From Sphingobacteriales bacterium (GTDB lineage: Bacteria > Bacteroidota > Bacteroidia > AKYH767-A > OLB10): a stretch of 33,213 bases of DNA. The stretch lies in NCBI GenBank assembly GCA_021299095.1, contig JAJTFW010000021.1, positions 1 through 33,213 of the forward strand, written 5' to 3'. The position numbers and the translations under genes were made by a program. The notes below the pieces were generated by a model. It did not search any database and was not told the origin of the DNA. It was given only the letters and a program-made list of their open reading frames with translations. This document shows positions 8,634 through 17,277 of the stretch, one piece after another. Within the stretch, counting starts at the first letter, position 1; every line of letters starts with the position of its first letter.

Positions 8634-10239
8634 ATGAAACAAATCTGCTCCATTTGCTTAACACTTTGCCTATTGCTTTGTAGCGTATTTTTTGCACGAG
8701 CTGGCAATCCGGTAAAGTATACGCTTCGTTTTCCTGAGCCACATACCCACTATGTGGAGGTTGAAATGGAGTTAGACATGCTGAATGGAAAAACCGTCGA
8801 TCTCAGTATGCCGGTTTGGGCGCCTGGTTCCTATCTGGTTCGCGAATTCCCAAGGCATGTTGAGCGTTTCCGTGCATTCGGAGCGAGCTCCGTTCCACTT
8901 CGGCACCTGAAAGTCAGCAAGGATACGTGGAGAGTTGAACTTGAAGGCCAACGTCGTATTCGTATCCGCTATGCAGTGTATGCGAATGAACTGAGTGTTC
9001 GTACCAGTTATATAGATGATGAACACGCCTATTTGAACGGGACCAGTATTTTCCTCTATGCCAAGGGCGGACTTAAGCGTCCCTGCACCGTGAAAGTAGA
9101 GCCATATGCTTCATGGAAACGAATGTCAGTGGCGCTTGATCCAACTGCGAAGAATGATTCATGGACTGTTCAGGCTGATAATTACGATTGCCTGGTTGAC
9201 GCGCCGTTCGAGATTGGAAATCACAGTATATTCCATTTTCAGGCAGCGGGTGTGCCTCATGAGGTTGCCATGTTTGGAATAGATGAATATGACAGCTTGA
9301 GACTTCAAAAAGATATGATGCGTGTTGCTGAAACCTGCACACGGATTTTTGGAACGCACCCATGCAAACGCTATGTTTTCATCGTACACCACTTGCCATC
9401 GGGCGGCGGAGGTCTGGAGCATGAAAATTCGACTACCCTTCAAACTGCGCGCACAACCTATAACGCTGAGAGTGCATATACTGGATTCATGAGTCTGGTA
9501 GCACATGAGTATTTCCATCTTTGGAATGTGAAGCGATTGAGACCTTTGCTACCGACCCCATGAGAATAGTTCAAACACATCGGTGTCCTATTACACAAAG
9601 GGTGCAGCTGTTGCTTTTCTACTTGATATGCAAATTCGCGAAAGGACCGCTGGCAGGAAAAGTCTGGATGATGTGATGCAGGCTATGTACGAGCGGTATT
9701 TCAAAAGCCTCAACAAGGGCTTTACGCGCGCAGATCTTGACCAAATGTGTACGCAAATCGCGGGTGTCGATTTGAGTACATTTTTAAGCGGATTGGTTGA
9801 TTCGCTATCCTTTCCCGATCCTGCGGATGCGCTTTCCGTAGTCGGACTTTCTCTCAAGGATTTGAATCAGGGCTCGATGGTTGCTTGGTCAGGCATTACG
9901 ACAAACGCTAAGGATGGAAAATTGACTGTAAGTGCTATCGAGCGTGGTTCGCCTGCATGGGATGCGGGTATCAATGTAAACGATGAGTTGATTGCCGTTG
10001 ATGAGTTCAGGCTTAGTGATGATTTGACCAAAGTGATATCATCCTACAAGTCTGGTGAAGCTGTTGAAATCATCCTCTCGCGGGCTGGAACGATTCGACG
10101 CATTAAAATGAACTTGAGATCCAATCCGAACGTCAAGTATCAGATCAATCGAATTTCAGGATCAACAAAGGCGGATCATTCCGATACGGGTACTTTACTA
10201 TCCGTTGACGCCAAATTCCGCGCCTGGTCCGGAAAGTGA
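8634..10239 (+). pseudogene. M61 family aminopeptidase with PDZ domain, broken by an internal deletion
   Basis: The family is a zinc glycyl-type aminopeptidase with a C-terminal PDZ domain. Fragment one (8634-9563, 309 aa, signal peptide MKQICSICLTLCLLLCSVFF) has the N-terminal domain and the zinc site HEYFH (about 291-295), then NVKRLRP. It then falls into five unrelated residues and a TGA. In the +1 frame, homology restarts at about 9550 with YRPHENSS, then SVSYYTKGAAVAFLLDM, and runs to a PDZ domain (TVSAIERGSPAWDAGI) and a stop at 10239. By comparison with the family, about 80 residues between the two parts are gone, including the glutamate that is the third zinc ligand. The loss is out of frame, so neither product should be active. 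The second part also has an in-frame GTG at 9583. Confidence 0.85.
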
Positions 10240-10240
10240 T

Positions 10241-12172
10241 TTATTGAGCCAGGATGAGGAATTCCGTTCGCCGGTTTTTGGAGCGACCTTCCTGCGTGGC
10301 ATTGTCTGCGATTGGTTTTTCTGAACCGTATCCCTTGTATTGCATTCGGGACAGGGGGATGCCCAGTTGACCCAGAAAAACATACACTGCCTCTGCACGT
10401 TCTTCCGATAAGCGTTTGTTTCGCTCTGGTGATCCGCTGCTGTCTGTATGTCCATGCAAGGCGATTCGGATTCCAGGATTCTCCTTCAGGTATTCGGAAA
10501 AATCAGTGATTATATAGCGGTCCTGTTGTGTCAAAGCCGCTGACTCCGTTTCGAATAGGATGTTGTCCAGTTCATACGCCTCTCCGATCTTGTTGGTTTT
10601 GAGATTCAACTCGACTTTACGAGGTTCGGCATTTAGTGTATCTCCTTTGCTGAAATAAGCCGATGAGTAAGCAAATCCTTTTTTCTTTACGGTAAGGATG
10701 TAGTCCTCGTCAGCCCTGACAACTGAGGCAAATCGACCGCTTAGACTATCGTAACTCACATCAGCCAATTGTTGGGTGCCCGCACTCTTAAGTTGTATTT
10801 TAGATCCTTCCAGGTCCGTTTCGTCATCTGCTTTGACTTCGCCCTTGATGAAAATCACCTTCTCAGGTCTTGCAGCTTCATGCAGCTCGAAGGAATAAAT
10901 GTCGTATCCACCATGTCCTTTGAGGTTGTTGCTGGCGAAGTATCCCTTTTTTCCGTCTGTACTCACAAAGAATCCCAGCTCATCGGCTTCGGTATTGATG
11001 GGGTATCCGAGATTGACCGGTGCGCTGAAGCCACCTTCAGACGTTAACTTGGTTACATAGATATCATAGCCTCCCATTCCCGGAAGACGGTCGCTACTGA
11101 AGTAAAAGGTATGGTTGTCGGGATGGATAAAAGGTGTTTTCTCGTTGCCCTCTGTGTTGATGTTGTGGCCCAATGGTGAAGCGGTTCCCCATGTGCCATC
11201 AGCCTGCCGCTTGCTCACGTAAATATCGCTGGTGCCAATAACTGAGTCGCGGATACTGACAAAGTACAGGCTTTTTCCGTCAGGTGCAACCGAAGGTTGG
11301 CTTTCCCAACGTAGGGGGTGATTTAGTCCATTGCCGACGCTACGGGGTTCCGACCAAACATTCCCCGATTCATCGCTTGTGTAAATGTCAAAATTGCCAT
11401 TCTTGTTTACGGTGAAAAACAAGTGCTTGTTATCGATGGTGATGCTGGCACCACCTTCATTATTCGAACCGGATTTGTTGAAAGGCGGAGGCATGGGCTC
11501 GCCTCGGCCATAGCGTTGTCCGTAACGTTGACTGACCATGAATTTCTCTACTGTACTTGGAAACAACGAGCCTCTTTTTTGTTCTTCGTAGCGACGGGTG
11601 AAAAAGCAAAAGTCCTGGTCGGGAGAGATGATTGCAAGGTATTCTGGATCTGCTCCACTAACGCTATCCAGTGGTGTAGGATTGAATGGGACAGGAACTT
11701 TCATCAGCTTTGCCTGAACAATCTTTTTCGACGCTGTTGCCGCTTGTTCTTCATTGATTTTGGCGAAATCGAGGTATGAAGTGTATTTCGCAATGGCCAG
11801 ATCGTAGTCCTTTATGCCAAAATGATATTCACCCAGCCTGTAGTAAGGATCAGCACCGATATCTGGGCACTGTTCCAGCAAGCGGGTATAGGCTTGTCCG
11901 GCATCGTTGTCTTTGTGTTGCTGCCAGGCATAATCACCCCACCATTTCAAAACCTCCCAACAGGTACTGTCGTCCTCTAGTGCTTTCAAAACGATACCGC
12001 GTACCTGATCGTAGGGTTTGCGGTCGTTACGTGCTGATTTGGCTTTCTCAAGAAATCGTTCATGCGTTTTTCCGGAGCAAGGCGGACAATGTTGTTTTCC
12101 CTGCGCTGAGAGCTGCGTACTCGCGGTAATGTGCAGTACAAGGCTAATACAGGTGAACAGACGGATGTGCAT
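10241..12172 (-). CDS. porE: PorE-like T9SS envelope protein (TPR, beta-propeller, regulatory-like and OmpA domains)
   Basis: The 643-residue protein matches the four-part architecture known for PorE of the type IX secretion system. It has a signal peptide, TPR helices (about 50-150), and a PD40-type beta-propeller (about 170-430) with repeated motifs such as GGYDIYVTKL and GGYDIYSFEL. A carboxypeptidase-regulatory-like domain (about 438-515) and an OmpA peptidoglycan-binding domain (about 530-643, with HGHTDSSGSPERNKRLSEE) complete it. I chose the ATG at 12172; longer readings need a TTG inside a hairpin. It probably anchors the T9SS machinery to the cell wall. Related OmpA/PD40 proteins exist that are not PorE, so the symbol is tentative. 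The stop lies one base from the convergent M61 stop. Confidence 0.8.
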   Translation of the reverse strand: MHIRLFTCISLVLHITASTQLSAQGKQHCPPCSGKTHERFLEKAKSARNDRKPYDQVRGIVLKALEDDSTCWEVLKWWGDYAWQQHKDNDAGQAYTRLLEQCPDIGADPYYRLGEYHFGIKDYDLAIAKYTSYLDFAKINEEQAATASKKIVQAKLMKVPVPFNPTPLDSVSGADPEYLAIISPDQDFCFFTRRYEEQKRGSLFPSTVEKFMVSQRYGQRYGRGEPMPPPFNKSGSNNEGGASITIDNKHLFFTVNKNGNFDIYTSDESGNVWSEPRSVGNGLNHPLRWESQPSVAPDGKSLYFVSIRDSVIGTSDIYVSKRQADGTWGTASPLGHNINTEGNEKTPFIHPDNHTFYFSSDRLPGMGGYDIYVTKLTSEGGFSAPVNLGYPINTEADELGFFVSTDGKKGYFASNNLKGHGGYDIYSFELHEAARPEKVIFIKGEVKADDETDLEGSKIQLKSAGTQQLADVSYDSLSGRFASVVRADEDYILTVKKKGFAYSSAYFSKGDTLNAEPRKVELNLKTNKIGEAYELDNILFETESAALTQQDRYIITDFSEYLKENPGIRIALHGHTDSSGSPERNKRLSEERAEAVYVFLGQLGIPLSRMQYKGYGSEKPIADNATQEGRSKNRRTEFLILAQ

Positions 12173-12180
12173 GGAAACAA

Positions 12181-12222
12181 AGATGCCCAACCTTTACCTC
12201 TGGAGGTAGGGGTTGGGCATCT
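12181..12222 (-). terminator. Strong hairpin, probable terminator or attenuator before porE
   Basis: A 12-bp perfect stem (12181-12192 with 12211-12222) continues through two T/G wobble pairs into a second 6-bp stem (12195-12200 with 12203-12208), so it is almost one 20-bp arm pair. On the minus strand it is followed by TTGTTT and, after only eight bases, the porE ATG. It lies 30 bp past the stop of the T9SS cargo gene and looks like that gene's terminator, but it occupies the porE leader. Confidence 0.75.
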
Positions 12223-12252
12223 GAATGTCAACAAGTCCTTGTAGAAAGCCGA

Positions 12253-14613
12253 TTAACGTTTTACGACACGAAGCGGTGCGTAGGAGGAAGTTTCCCCCAG
12301 AGGGGTAATCACATATACGCCGGATGTCCAATCCTGGCCAAGGTTGATGAATCGGGTGTTGTCGCCAAGGGATACACGCTGAACCAATCTGCCTTGTGTG
12401 TCGGTCACTTCAAGAATGGTTCCGGAAGGAAGACGCTGCCCCAAATCTATGTACAGGCTTTCTGAGAATGGATTTGGCCATGCATTGAACGAGGCGCGGT
12501 TACTTTCAGAAAGCGAGGTTGCTTCAACAACTTCAAAGGCATCCAATCCACCCTCAACGATGTTGAAAATAGGACCCGGATCACCAACGTCAACTATAAA
12601 CTGCATCGTCGAAGTAGGGGTTAGGAAGCCACCCACATTCAAAGTCGCTTGGTTCCATTGAGAAGTCGATGCAGCTGGACCAAGTGATTCAACCAGTATG
12701 GCAACCGTTCCATTGCTGAGGAAAACCTTCATGGAATCATCGGGTGCACCATTGGTGGTTCCTCCATTGAAAAACCAACGCTTGTATTGAATAACTGGAT
12801 TTTGGTATGTGGTCAGGTCGAATGTTGGTGAGTTTAAAATGGTACTTCCCTGGTCCACATCGTTGTCCCAGGCTCCGCCGCCCCCATTATCCGTAACCAT
12901 AGCTAAGTCCTGGCAATCACCGAATATGTCGGTGCCAGGATTGGCCGTCTGTCCTTGCTGAGTTGTCGTAGCGATTGGCACACTACGTTCCCACGCATTA
13001 CCCGAAGGTCCGCTTACCGTCCACCCGAAATCGAGTGAGAAATCATCGTAGTATCCCTTTTGAAGGGTGATGGAGTAGGGGCCACTGACATTCAGGTTCT
13101 GACCGGTTGTGCAAAAGGTGCGATGCCCCCAGTGTCCTGCGGTGACATCGTACGTGCCACCAAAGAAGTTCGAAATGCTGAACTGGCCATTGGCGTCCGC
13201 CTGTACAGTGAAGTCGAATTGTAAATTCTTGAATAATACGATGGCTCCGGGAATCGGATTGCCTGTTCCGGCCTCCGTTACGGTGCCACTCACGGTGATT
13301 GTAGGAGAGGAGGTGCTAAGCGCTACGTTCAACACGGTCAATTGACCATTCACAAGACTGACTCCTGTTATGGTCTTGGTTGTATAACCCGACTTGCTGA
13401 ACTGTACACTGTATGTGCCCGATTGAGCAAGCCCGGTTTTGTATTCTCCGTTGAGTTTCGAATTGTCTGTGGTGCCCGGTCCAATGATGGTTACCAAAAC
13501 ATTGTTGAGCGGGGCTCCCGTAGCACTGTCTGTAACCAGACCTTCAAGATAACAAGCGCGGATATAGTCCGGCGTAAGTACATACAAACCGTTATTGATG
13601 TCCGAAACAACGAGGTTTCCGGATGGGAGGAAAGGGTATACTCCCCATGCACCATTGAAACCGCTTCCCGAACCCTGGGTGTACGTGTCGTAGCTTCCTG
13701 TAACAATCATGTTGTCGGGTCGACTTACATCCACTATGGCAATCCCATCTTTGTACCAACTTACAATCTCGAAGTCGTTCAATGTATGGGTATTGTGGAT
13801 AATGGAGCCCGAGCCCGGCGTGACCTGCACCCTGTCAAGTTCCGTAATGTTGTTCAGGTCGCTGATGTCATAAGCGCCCAGATAGGAACCCGTATTCTCA
13901 TCGGTTGTGAAGAGTACATTGCCCGCATCGTTGAGCCAGGTGTTGTGTGTGAATTGCGTTGGTGTGAGCTGTGTAGTAATCAGTACTGGATTGGACTTGT
14001 TCGTGATATCGAATACCGAGAAAAAGCCATCGTAAATGTGCGCGCTGTACAAGTAGTTGCCGCGAACGTATCCATCGTGGATGTATGATCCCGGAGTCTT
14101 TCCCACATAGGAGGGGTTCCATGGATTACTTAAATCAGCTATGATGGCCGCACCGTTGAAAAGATTGCTTCCGAACAGGTAGGCATATCCGTCTTCGACA
14201 TGGAGGGCGTGGATGGTTTCTATTTGACCGGCAATGCTTCCGGATCCGGTCCAATAGGTGTAGGTGACGGAGTCGGGTAGGTAGCCAAGGTTCACAATTT
14301 GAAGCCCATTGCAGCAACCTTCCGTGGTGACATAAGCATAGTTTTGCCAGGTTTTTACTTCTCGCCAACTGGAATTTGTGCCCGGAACCGTGTGTGCAAC
14401 GAAGGGGTTCGCAGGGTCTGTTACATCTACAATATCGAGACCGCCCGAGTAGCCAACAAGTGCATATTCGTTACCGCTGGAGTCAACATAACCTCCGATG
14501 TTGGACAAGGCCTGTCCCGGATATTGAAGGTTGGAGCGAAAGGTAACGTTGAGTTGAGCCTGAGCCTGGATGCCGATGCAAATCAACAGGACGAGTTTGA
14601 GTAATTTTTTCAC
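12253..14613 (-). CDS. T9SS cargo: LVIVD (choice-of-anchor B) propeller protein with sorting domain
   Basis: This 786-residue secreted protein begins at a GTG that gives a signal peptide (VKKLLKLVLLICIGIQAQA); no ATG lies near. Residues about 20-355 contain LVIVD-type propeller repeats (GGLDIVDVTDPANPF, NGLQIVNLG, DGIAIVDVSRPDN). Two carboxypeptidase-regulatory-like beta-sandwiches follow (about 360-440 and 445-530), then a jelly-roll-like region (about 535-695). The C-terminal type A sorting domain starts FNAWPNPFSESLYIDL and ends in KR. By family knowledge it crosses the outer membrane through the T9SS and is attached to, or released from, the surface. A clear promoter (14631-14660) and a downstream hairpin make it a single-gene unit. 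Confidence 0.9.
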   Translation of the reverse strand: MKKLLKLVLLICIGIQAQAQLNVTFRSNLQYPGQALSNIGGYVDSSGNEYALVGYSGGLDIVDVTDPANPFVAHTVPGTNSSWREVKTWQNYAYVTTEGCCNGLQIVNLGYLPDSVTYTYWTGSGSIAGQIETIHALHVEDGYAYLFGSNLFNGAAIIADLSNPWNPSYVGKTPGSYIHDGYVRGNYLYSAHIYDGFFSVFDITNKSNPVLITTQLTPTQFTHNTWLNDAGNVLFTTDENTGSYLGAYDISDLNNITELDRVQVTPGSGSIIHNTHTLNDFEIVSWYKDGIAIVDVSRPDNMIVTGSYDTYTQGSGSGFNGAWGVYPFLPSGNLVVSDINNGLYVLTPDYIRACYLEGLVTDSATGAPLNNVLVTIIGPGTTDNSKLNGEYKTGLAQSGTYSVQFSKSGYTTKTITGVSLVNGQLTVLNVALSTSSPTITVSGTVTEAGTGNPIPGAIVLFKNLQFDFTVQADANGQFSISNFFGGTYDVTAGHWGHRTFCTTGQNLNVSGPYSITLQKGYYDDFSLDFGWTVSGPSGNAWERSVPIATTTQQGQTANPGTDIFGDCQDLAMVTDNGGGGAWDNDVDQGSTILNSPTFDLTTYQNPVIQYKRWFFNGGTTNGAPDDSMKVFLSNGTVAILVESLGPAASTSQWNQATLNVGGFLTPTSTMQFIVDVGDPGPIFNIVEGGLDAFEVVEATSLSESNRASFNAWPNPFSESLYIDLGQRLPSGTILEVTDTQGRLVQRVSLGDNTRFINLGQDWTSGVYVITPLGETSSYAPLRVVKR

Positions 14614-14630
14614 GAGAATGAGGTATGAAT

Positions 14631-14660
14631 CAAAGATAAACTTAAGCGTAAACAATCAAA
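14631..14660 (-). promoter_or_regulatory. Bacteroidota-type promoter of the LVIVD T9SS cargo gene
   Basis: On the minus strand a TTTG (14657-14660) and a perfect -7 box TATCTTTG (14631-14638) are separated by 18 bases. The box lies 17 bases upstream of the GTG start. This is the best two-part promoter in the window. Its -33 element is shared with one arm of the typA terminator. Confidence 0.65.
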
Positions 14661-14699
14661 TGCCGGTGCTGGTTTGTGAAACAGCGCCGGCATTTGATT
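14654..14699 (-). terminator. Hairpin downstream of typA
   Basis: A 17-bp inverted repeat (14654-14670 with 14683-14699, one wobble pair) encloses a 12-base loop, 39 bp past the typA stop. On the minus strand it is followed by GTTTACG, a weak U-tract. It probably ends or stabilises the typA transcript. Confidence 0.65.
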
Positions 14700-14738
14700 C
14701 AGATTGTACGATGGACAAAAAGGTTTAACTGGTCGGAC

Positions 14739-16550
14739 TCAAGCTTCAGCCAGCTTTTTTGCGTGGCGCTTGCGCTCGTTCTCGTCGAGGTGGATTTTAC
14801 GCATCCTGAGCGACTTCGGGGTGATCTCCAAGTATTCATCTTTTTCGATGTATTCCATCGATTCCTCTAAGGAGAACTGGGTTTTTGGCGCAATCCTCAC
14901 GTTATCGTCCGATCCGGATGCCCGCATGTTCGTGAGTTTTTTGGCTTCACAGACATTGATGATGAGGTCGTCTGGACGAATATGCTGCCCAATTACCTGA
15001 CCGCCATAGACCTGGTCGCCCGGTTCAATGAAGAAGAAACCACGATCCTGCATGCGGTCGATGGAGTAGGCGGTAGCTGCACCGTGTTCCTTGGCCAAGA
15101 GTACTCCGGCAATACGGCCAGAAATTCCTCCTTTCCAGGGTTCAAATCTTGAAAATCGGTGAGCCATGATGGCGCGACCTGCGGTTGCCGTGAGTACATT
15201 GCTGCGCAAACCAATCAGTCCACGCGCCGGAATCTCAAATTCGAGGTGCTGGAGATCACCCTTGGGTTCCATCACTTTCAGTTCACCCTTCTTTTGCGTG
15301 ACAAGCTCAATCACCTTTCCTGCTACATCCTCCGGTACATCAACCGTGAGGTGTTCCACCGGTTCGTGTTTGATTCCGTCAATTTCCTTGGTGATGACCT
15401 GCGGCTGGCCAACCTGAAGTTCATAACCCTCCCTGCGCATGGTTTCAATCAGAATCGACAAGTGGAGTACTCCTCGGCCGTAGACGAGATAGGCATCCGG
15501 AGAATCGGTTTCGATAATCCGCATGGCAAGGTTCTTTTCCAGTTCCTTATAGAGGCGGTCGCGCAGGTGCCGGGAGGTCACAAAGCGTCCTTCTTTTCCG
15601 AAAAACGGACTGTTATTGATGGTGAAGAGCATACACATGGTAGGCTCATCCACTGCAATCGGTTTCAAGGCTTCGGGTTGTTCGGCGTCGGCAATGGTAT
15701 CGCCGATGTCGAAATCTTCAATGCCCGTCACAGCGCAGATGTCACCACAATACACTTCGGTAGCCTTGCGGCGACCAAGCCCTTCGAAAACGAATACCTC
15801 CTTGGTGCGCATCTTCTTGATGCTTCCGTCCTTTTTCATGAGCGAAACCGGTTGGTTTTCGCGCAATGTCCCCCGACTGATTCGTCCGATGGCGATACGG
15901 CCAACGAAGGTTGAGAAGTCAAGTGAAGTGATGAGCAATTGAGGTGTGCCCTCCACCACAGCGGGTGCAGGGAAATAATCTATGACGGTGTCAAGCAAAG
16001 CCGTAATGTCTTGGGTCGGAGTGCGCCAGTCATGTCCCATCCAGCCCTGCTTCGATGATCCATATACGGTAGGGAAGCTCAGTTGTTCCTCTGTGGCGTC
16101 CAAATGGAAAAACAAATCGAATACCTTCTCGTGAACTTCCTCCGGTCTGCAGTTTTCCTTATCGACTTTGTTGATGACCAAAATGGCCTTTTTGCCCATT
16201 TCAAGTGCCTTCGAAAGCACGAATCTCGTTTGGGGCATGGGTCCTTCAAAGGCATCTACAAGCAGAAGAACGCCGTCCGCCATGTTCAGTACGCGTTCAA
16301 CCTCTCCACCGAAATCCGCGTGACCAGGTGTGTCGATAATGTTGATTTTAACACCTTTGTATTGTACAGAGACGTTTTTCGCGATGATGGTGATTCCGCG
16401 TTCGCGCTCAAGTTCGTTGTTGTCGAGAATCAGATCTCCTGCTTTGTCCGATTCACGGATCAGCTCAGTTTGATGTAAAATCTTATCAACCAGGGTCGTT
16501 TTGCCGTGGTCAACGTGGGCAATAATGGCAATGTTGCGAATTGATGACAT
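14739..16550 (-). CDS. typA: Translational GTPase TypA/BipA
   Basis: A 603-residue ribosome-associated GTPase of normal length, involved in ribosome assembly and stress adaptation. The G1 motif AHVDHGKTT is at residues 11-19, and the switch II motif [12 protein letters not shown] and the G4 motif NKVDK follow. Domain II, the EF-G-like domains ([18 protein letters not shown]) and the BipA-specific C-terminal region ending in a basic tail are all present. The start [12 protein letters not shown] is the family's usual one. A predicted -7 box lies at 16619-16626, giving a leader of about 65 bases. It is on the same strand as the rrf2-type gene, whose stop is 100 bp upstream. Confidence 0.97.
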   Translation of the reverse strand: MSSIRNIAIIAHVDHGKTTLVDKILHQTELIRESDKAGDLILDNNELERERGITIIAKNVSVQYKGVKINIIDTPGHADFGGEVERVLNMADGVLLLVDAFEGPMPQTRFVLSKALEMGKKAILVINKVDKENCRPEEVHEKVFDLFFHLDATEEQLSFPTVYGSSKQGWMGHDWRTPTQDITALLDTVIDYFPAPAVVEGTPQLLITSLDFSTFVGRIAIGRISRGTLRENQPVSLMKKDGSIKKMRTKEVFVFEGLGRRKATEVYCGDICAVTGIEDFDIGDTIADAEQPEALKPIAVDEPTMCMLFTINNSPFFGKEGRFVTSRHLRDRLYKELEKNLAMRIIETDSPDAYLVYGRGVLHLSILIETMRREGYELQVGQPQVITKEIDGIKHEPVEHLTVDVPEDVAGKVIELVTQKKGELKVMEPKGDLQHLEFEIPARGLIGLRSNVLTATAGRAIMAHRFSRFEPWKGGISGRIAGVLLAKEHGAATAYSIDRMQDRGFFFIEPGDQVYGGQVIGQHIRPDDLIINVCEAKKLTNMRASGSDDNVRIAPKTQFSLEESMEYIEKDEYLEITPKSLRMRKIHLDENERKRHAKKLAEA

Positions 16551-16618
16551 GTGTTGGGGGATTGCGCTTTGTTAATGCGCTGATTATCAATAATTTAAAT
16601 CTTGTTGAAGTCTGACTG

Positions 16619-16626
16619 CAAAGGTA
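16619..16626 (-). promoter_or_regulatory. Predicted -7 box of typA
   Basis: Minus-strand TACCTTTG, a perfect consensus match, 68 bases upstream of the typA ATG and 24 bases downstream of the preceding gene's stop. The -33 region has only a run of T. Confidence 0.45.
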
Positions 16627-16650
16627 AGGAATCCCGCCCTGTAAAAGCGC

Positions 16651-17124
16651 TTAGGCTCTTCTTTTCGTACGGCGCACACCTTTGCTGTTACCGGCTGTTG
16701 GTCTATTGCCACTTCCGGGAACAATATCCGATAGCATCGTGTCATCCAAAATACGTGCGGTTTCCTCACGGACAGATCGGAAAACGGGCCTGAACCGACA
16801 AGTTCCCTGCAAAACACACTCGGTGCACCGTTCGGGTCCGTTGGGAGATGCACAAGGCGCCAGGGCAATGGGTCCGTCAACCAATCGGATGACACGGCCC
16901 AGCGGGACCAGTTTCGGATCGGTGTTGAGCGTATACCCGCCCGATTGCCCTTTCTTGCTGGAAAGCAATCCGTCTTTACGCAGTTCAACCAGAATGGCCT
17001 CGAGAAATTTCCGGGGTATACCATTTTGCTCTGCAATCTCAGCAATACGGAGTGCACCCCTGTCACGGTTGCGGGCCATGTAGGCCAATGCATGTAAAGC
17101 GTACCTGGCTTTCATTGAGAGCAT
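16651..17124 (-). CDS. Rrf2-family transcriptional regulator with cysteine cluster
   Basis: This 157-residue DNA-binding protein has the Rrf2 winged helix at the N terminus (MKARYALHALAYMAR, IAEIAEQNGIPRKFLEAIL) and the wing KKGQSGGYTL. Four cysteines at residues 91, 100, 103 and 109 form C-x8-C-x2-C-x5-C, at the place where IscR and NsrR hold an Fe-S cluster, so a redox or iron-sulfur sensor is likely (inference). The C-terminal 20 residues are basic and low-complexity, ending RRTKRRA. Two ATG codons three residues apart could start it. It is divergent from the LpxD-like gene, 153 bp apart. A CAAAG-tag-CTTTG dyad at 17142-17154 may be its own operator. Confidence 0.9.
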   Translation of the reverse strand: MLSMKARYALHALAYMARNRDRGALRIAEIAEQNGIPRKFLEAILVELRKDGLLSSKKGQSGGYTLNTDPKLVPLGRVIRLVDGPIALAPCASPNGPERCTECVLQGTCRFRPVFRSVREETARILDDTMLSDIVPGSGNRPTAGNSKGVRRTKRRA

Positions 17125-17141
17125 GAATGCAAATGAAAGCG

Positions 17142-17154
17142 CAAAGTAGCTTTG
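17142..17154. promoter_or_regulatory. Short dyad upstream of the Rrf2 gene
   Basis: CAAAG and CTTTG arms around a three-base centre, 18 bases upstream of the regulator's start. Rrf2 proteins often bind dyads in their own promoters; that this is one is inference. Confidence 0.3.
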
Positions 17155-17232
17155 TCAATCCCTAGGTCCAGCCGTATTTTCAGCCTTGTGATGTTGAAAT
17201 CCTTGTTCGGTTGTTGATACAATTCTGGAAGT

Positions 17233-17254
17233 GCAGCGGTCGAGCCACTGCTGC
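17233..17254. promoter_or_regulatory. Inverted repeat in the promoter of the LpxD-like gene
   Basis: GCAGCGGT and ACTGCTGC arms (one wobble) flank a six-base spacer. It ends four bases before the -7 box, so a protein bound here would block or assist polymerase. It is a candidate operator only. Confidence 0.3.
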
Positions 17255-17258
17255 ATTC

Positions 17259-17266
17259 TACCTTTG
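17259..17266 (+). promoter_or_regulatory. Predicted -7 box of the LpxD-like gene
   Basis: TACCTTTG, a perfect TAnnTTTG match, with 11 bases between it and the ATG at 17278. It implies a transcript leader of only a few bases. No TTG is seen at the -33 position. Confidence 0.5.
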
Positions 17267-17277
17267 TGTGCATACGC

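Noticed and set aside
9540-9590. Programmed +1 frameshift joining the two M61 fragments
   Set aside because: A shift could join the frames near CCCC, but family residues between the two homologous parts would still be missing, including a zinc ligand, so a deletion explains the data better.
13342-14088. 248-codon plus-strand open frame
   Set aside because: It lies opposite the LVIVD T9SS cargo gene and has no recognisable protein features.
15159-15914. 251-codon plus-strand open frame
   Set aside because: It is antisense to the clearly coding typA gene and shows no domain; such frames are shadows of codon bias.
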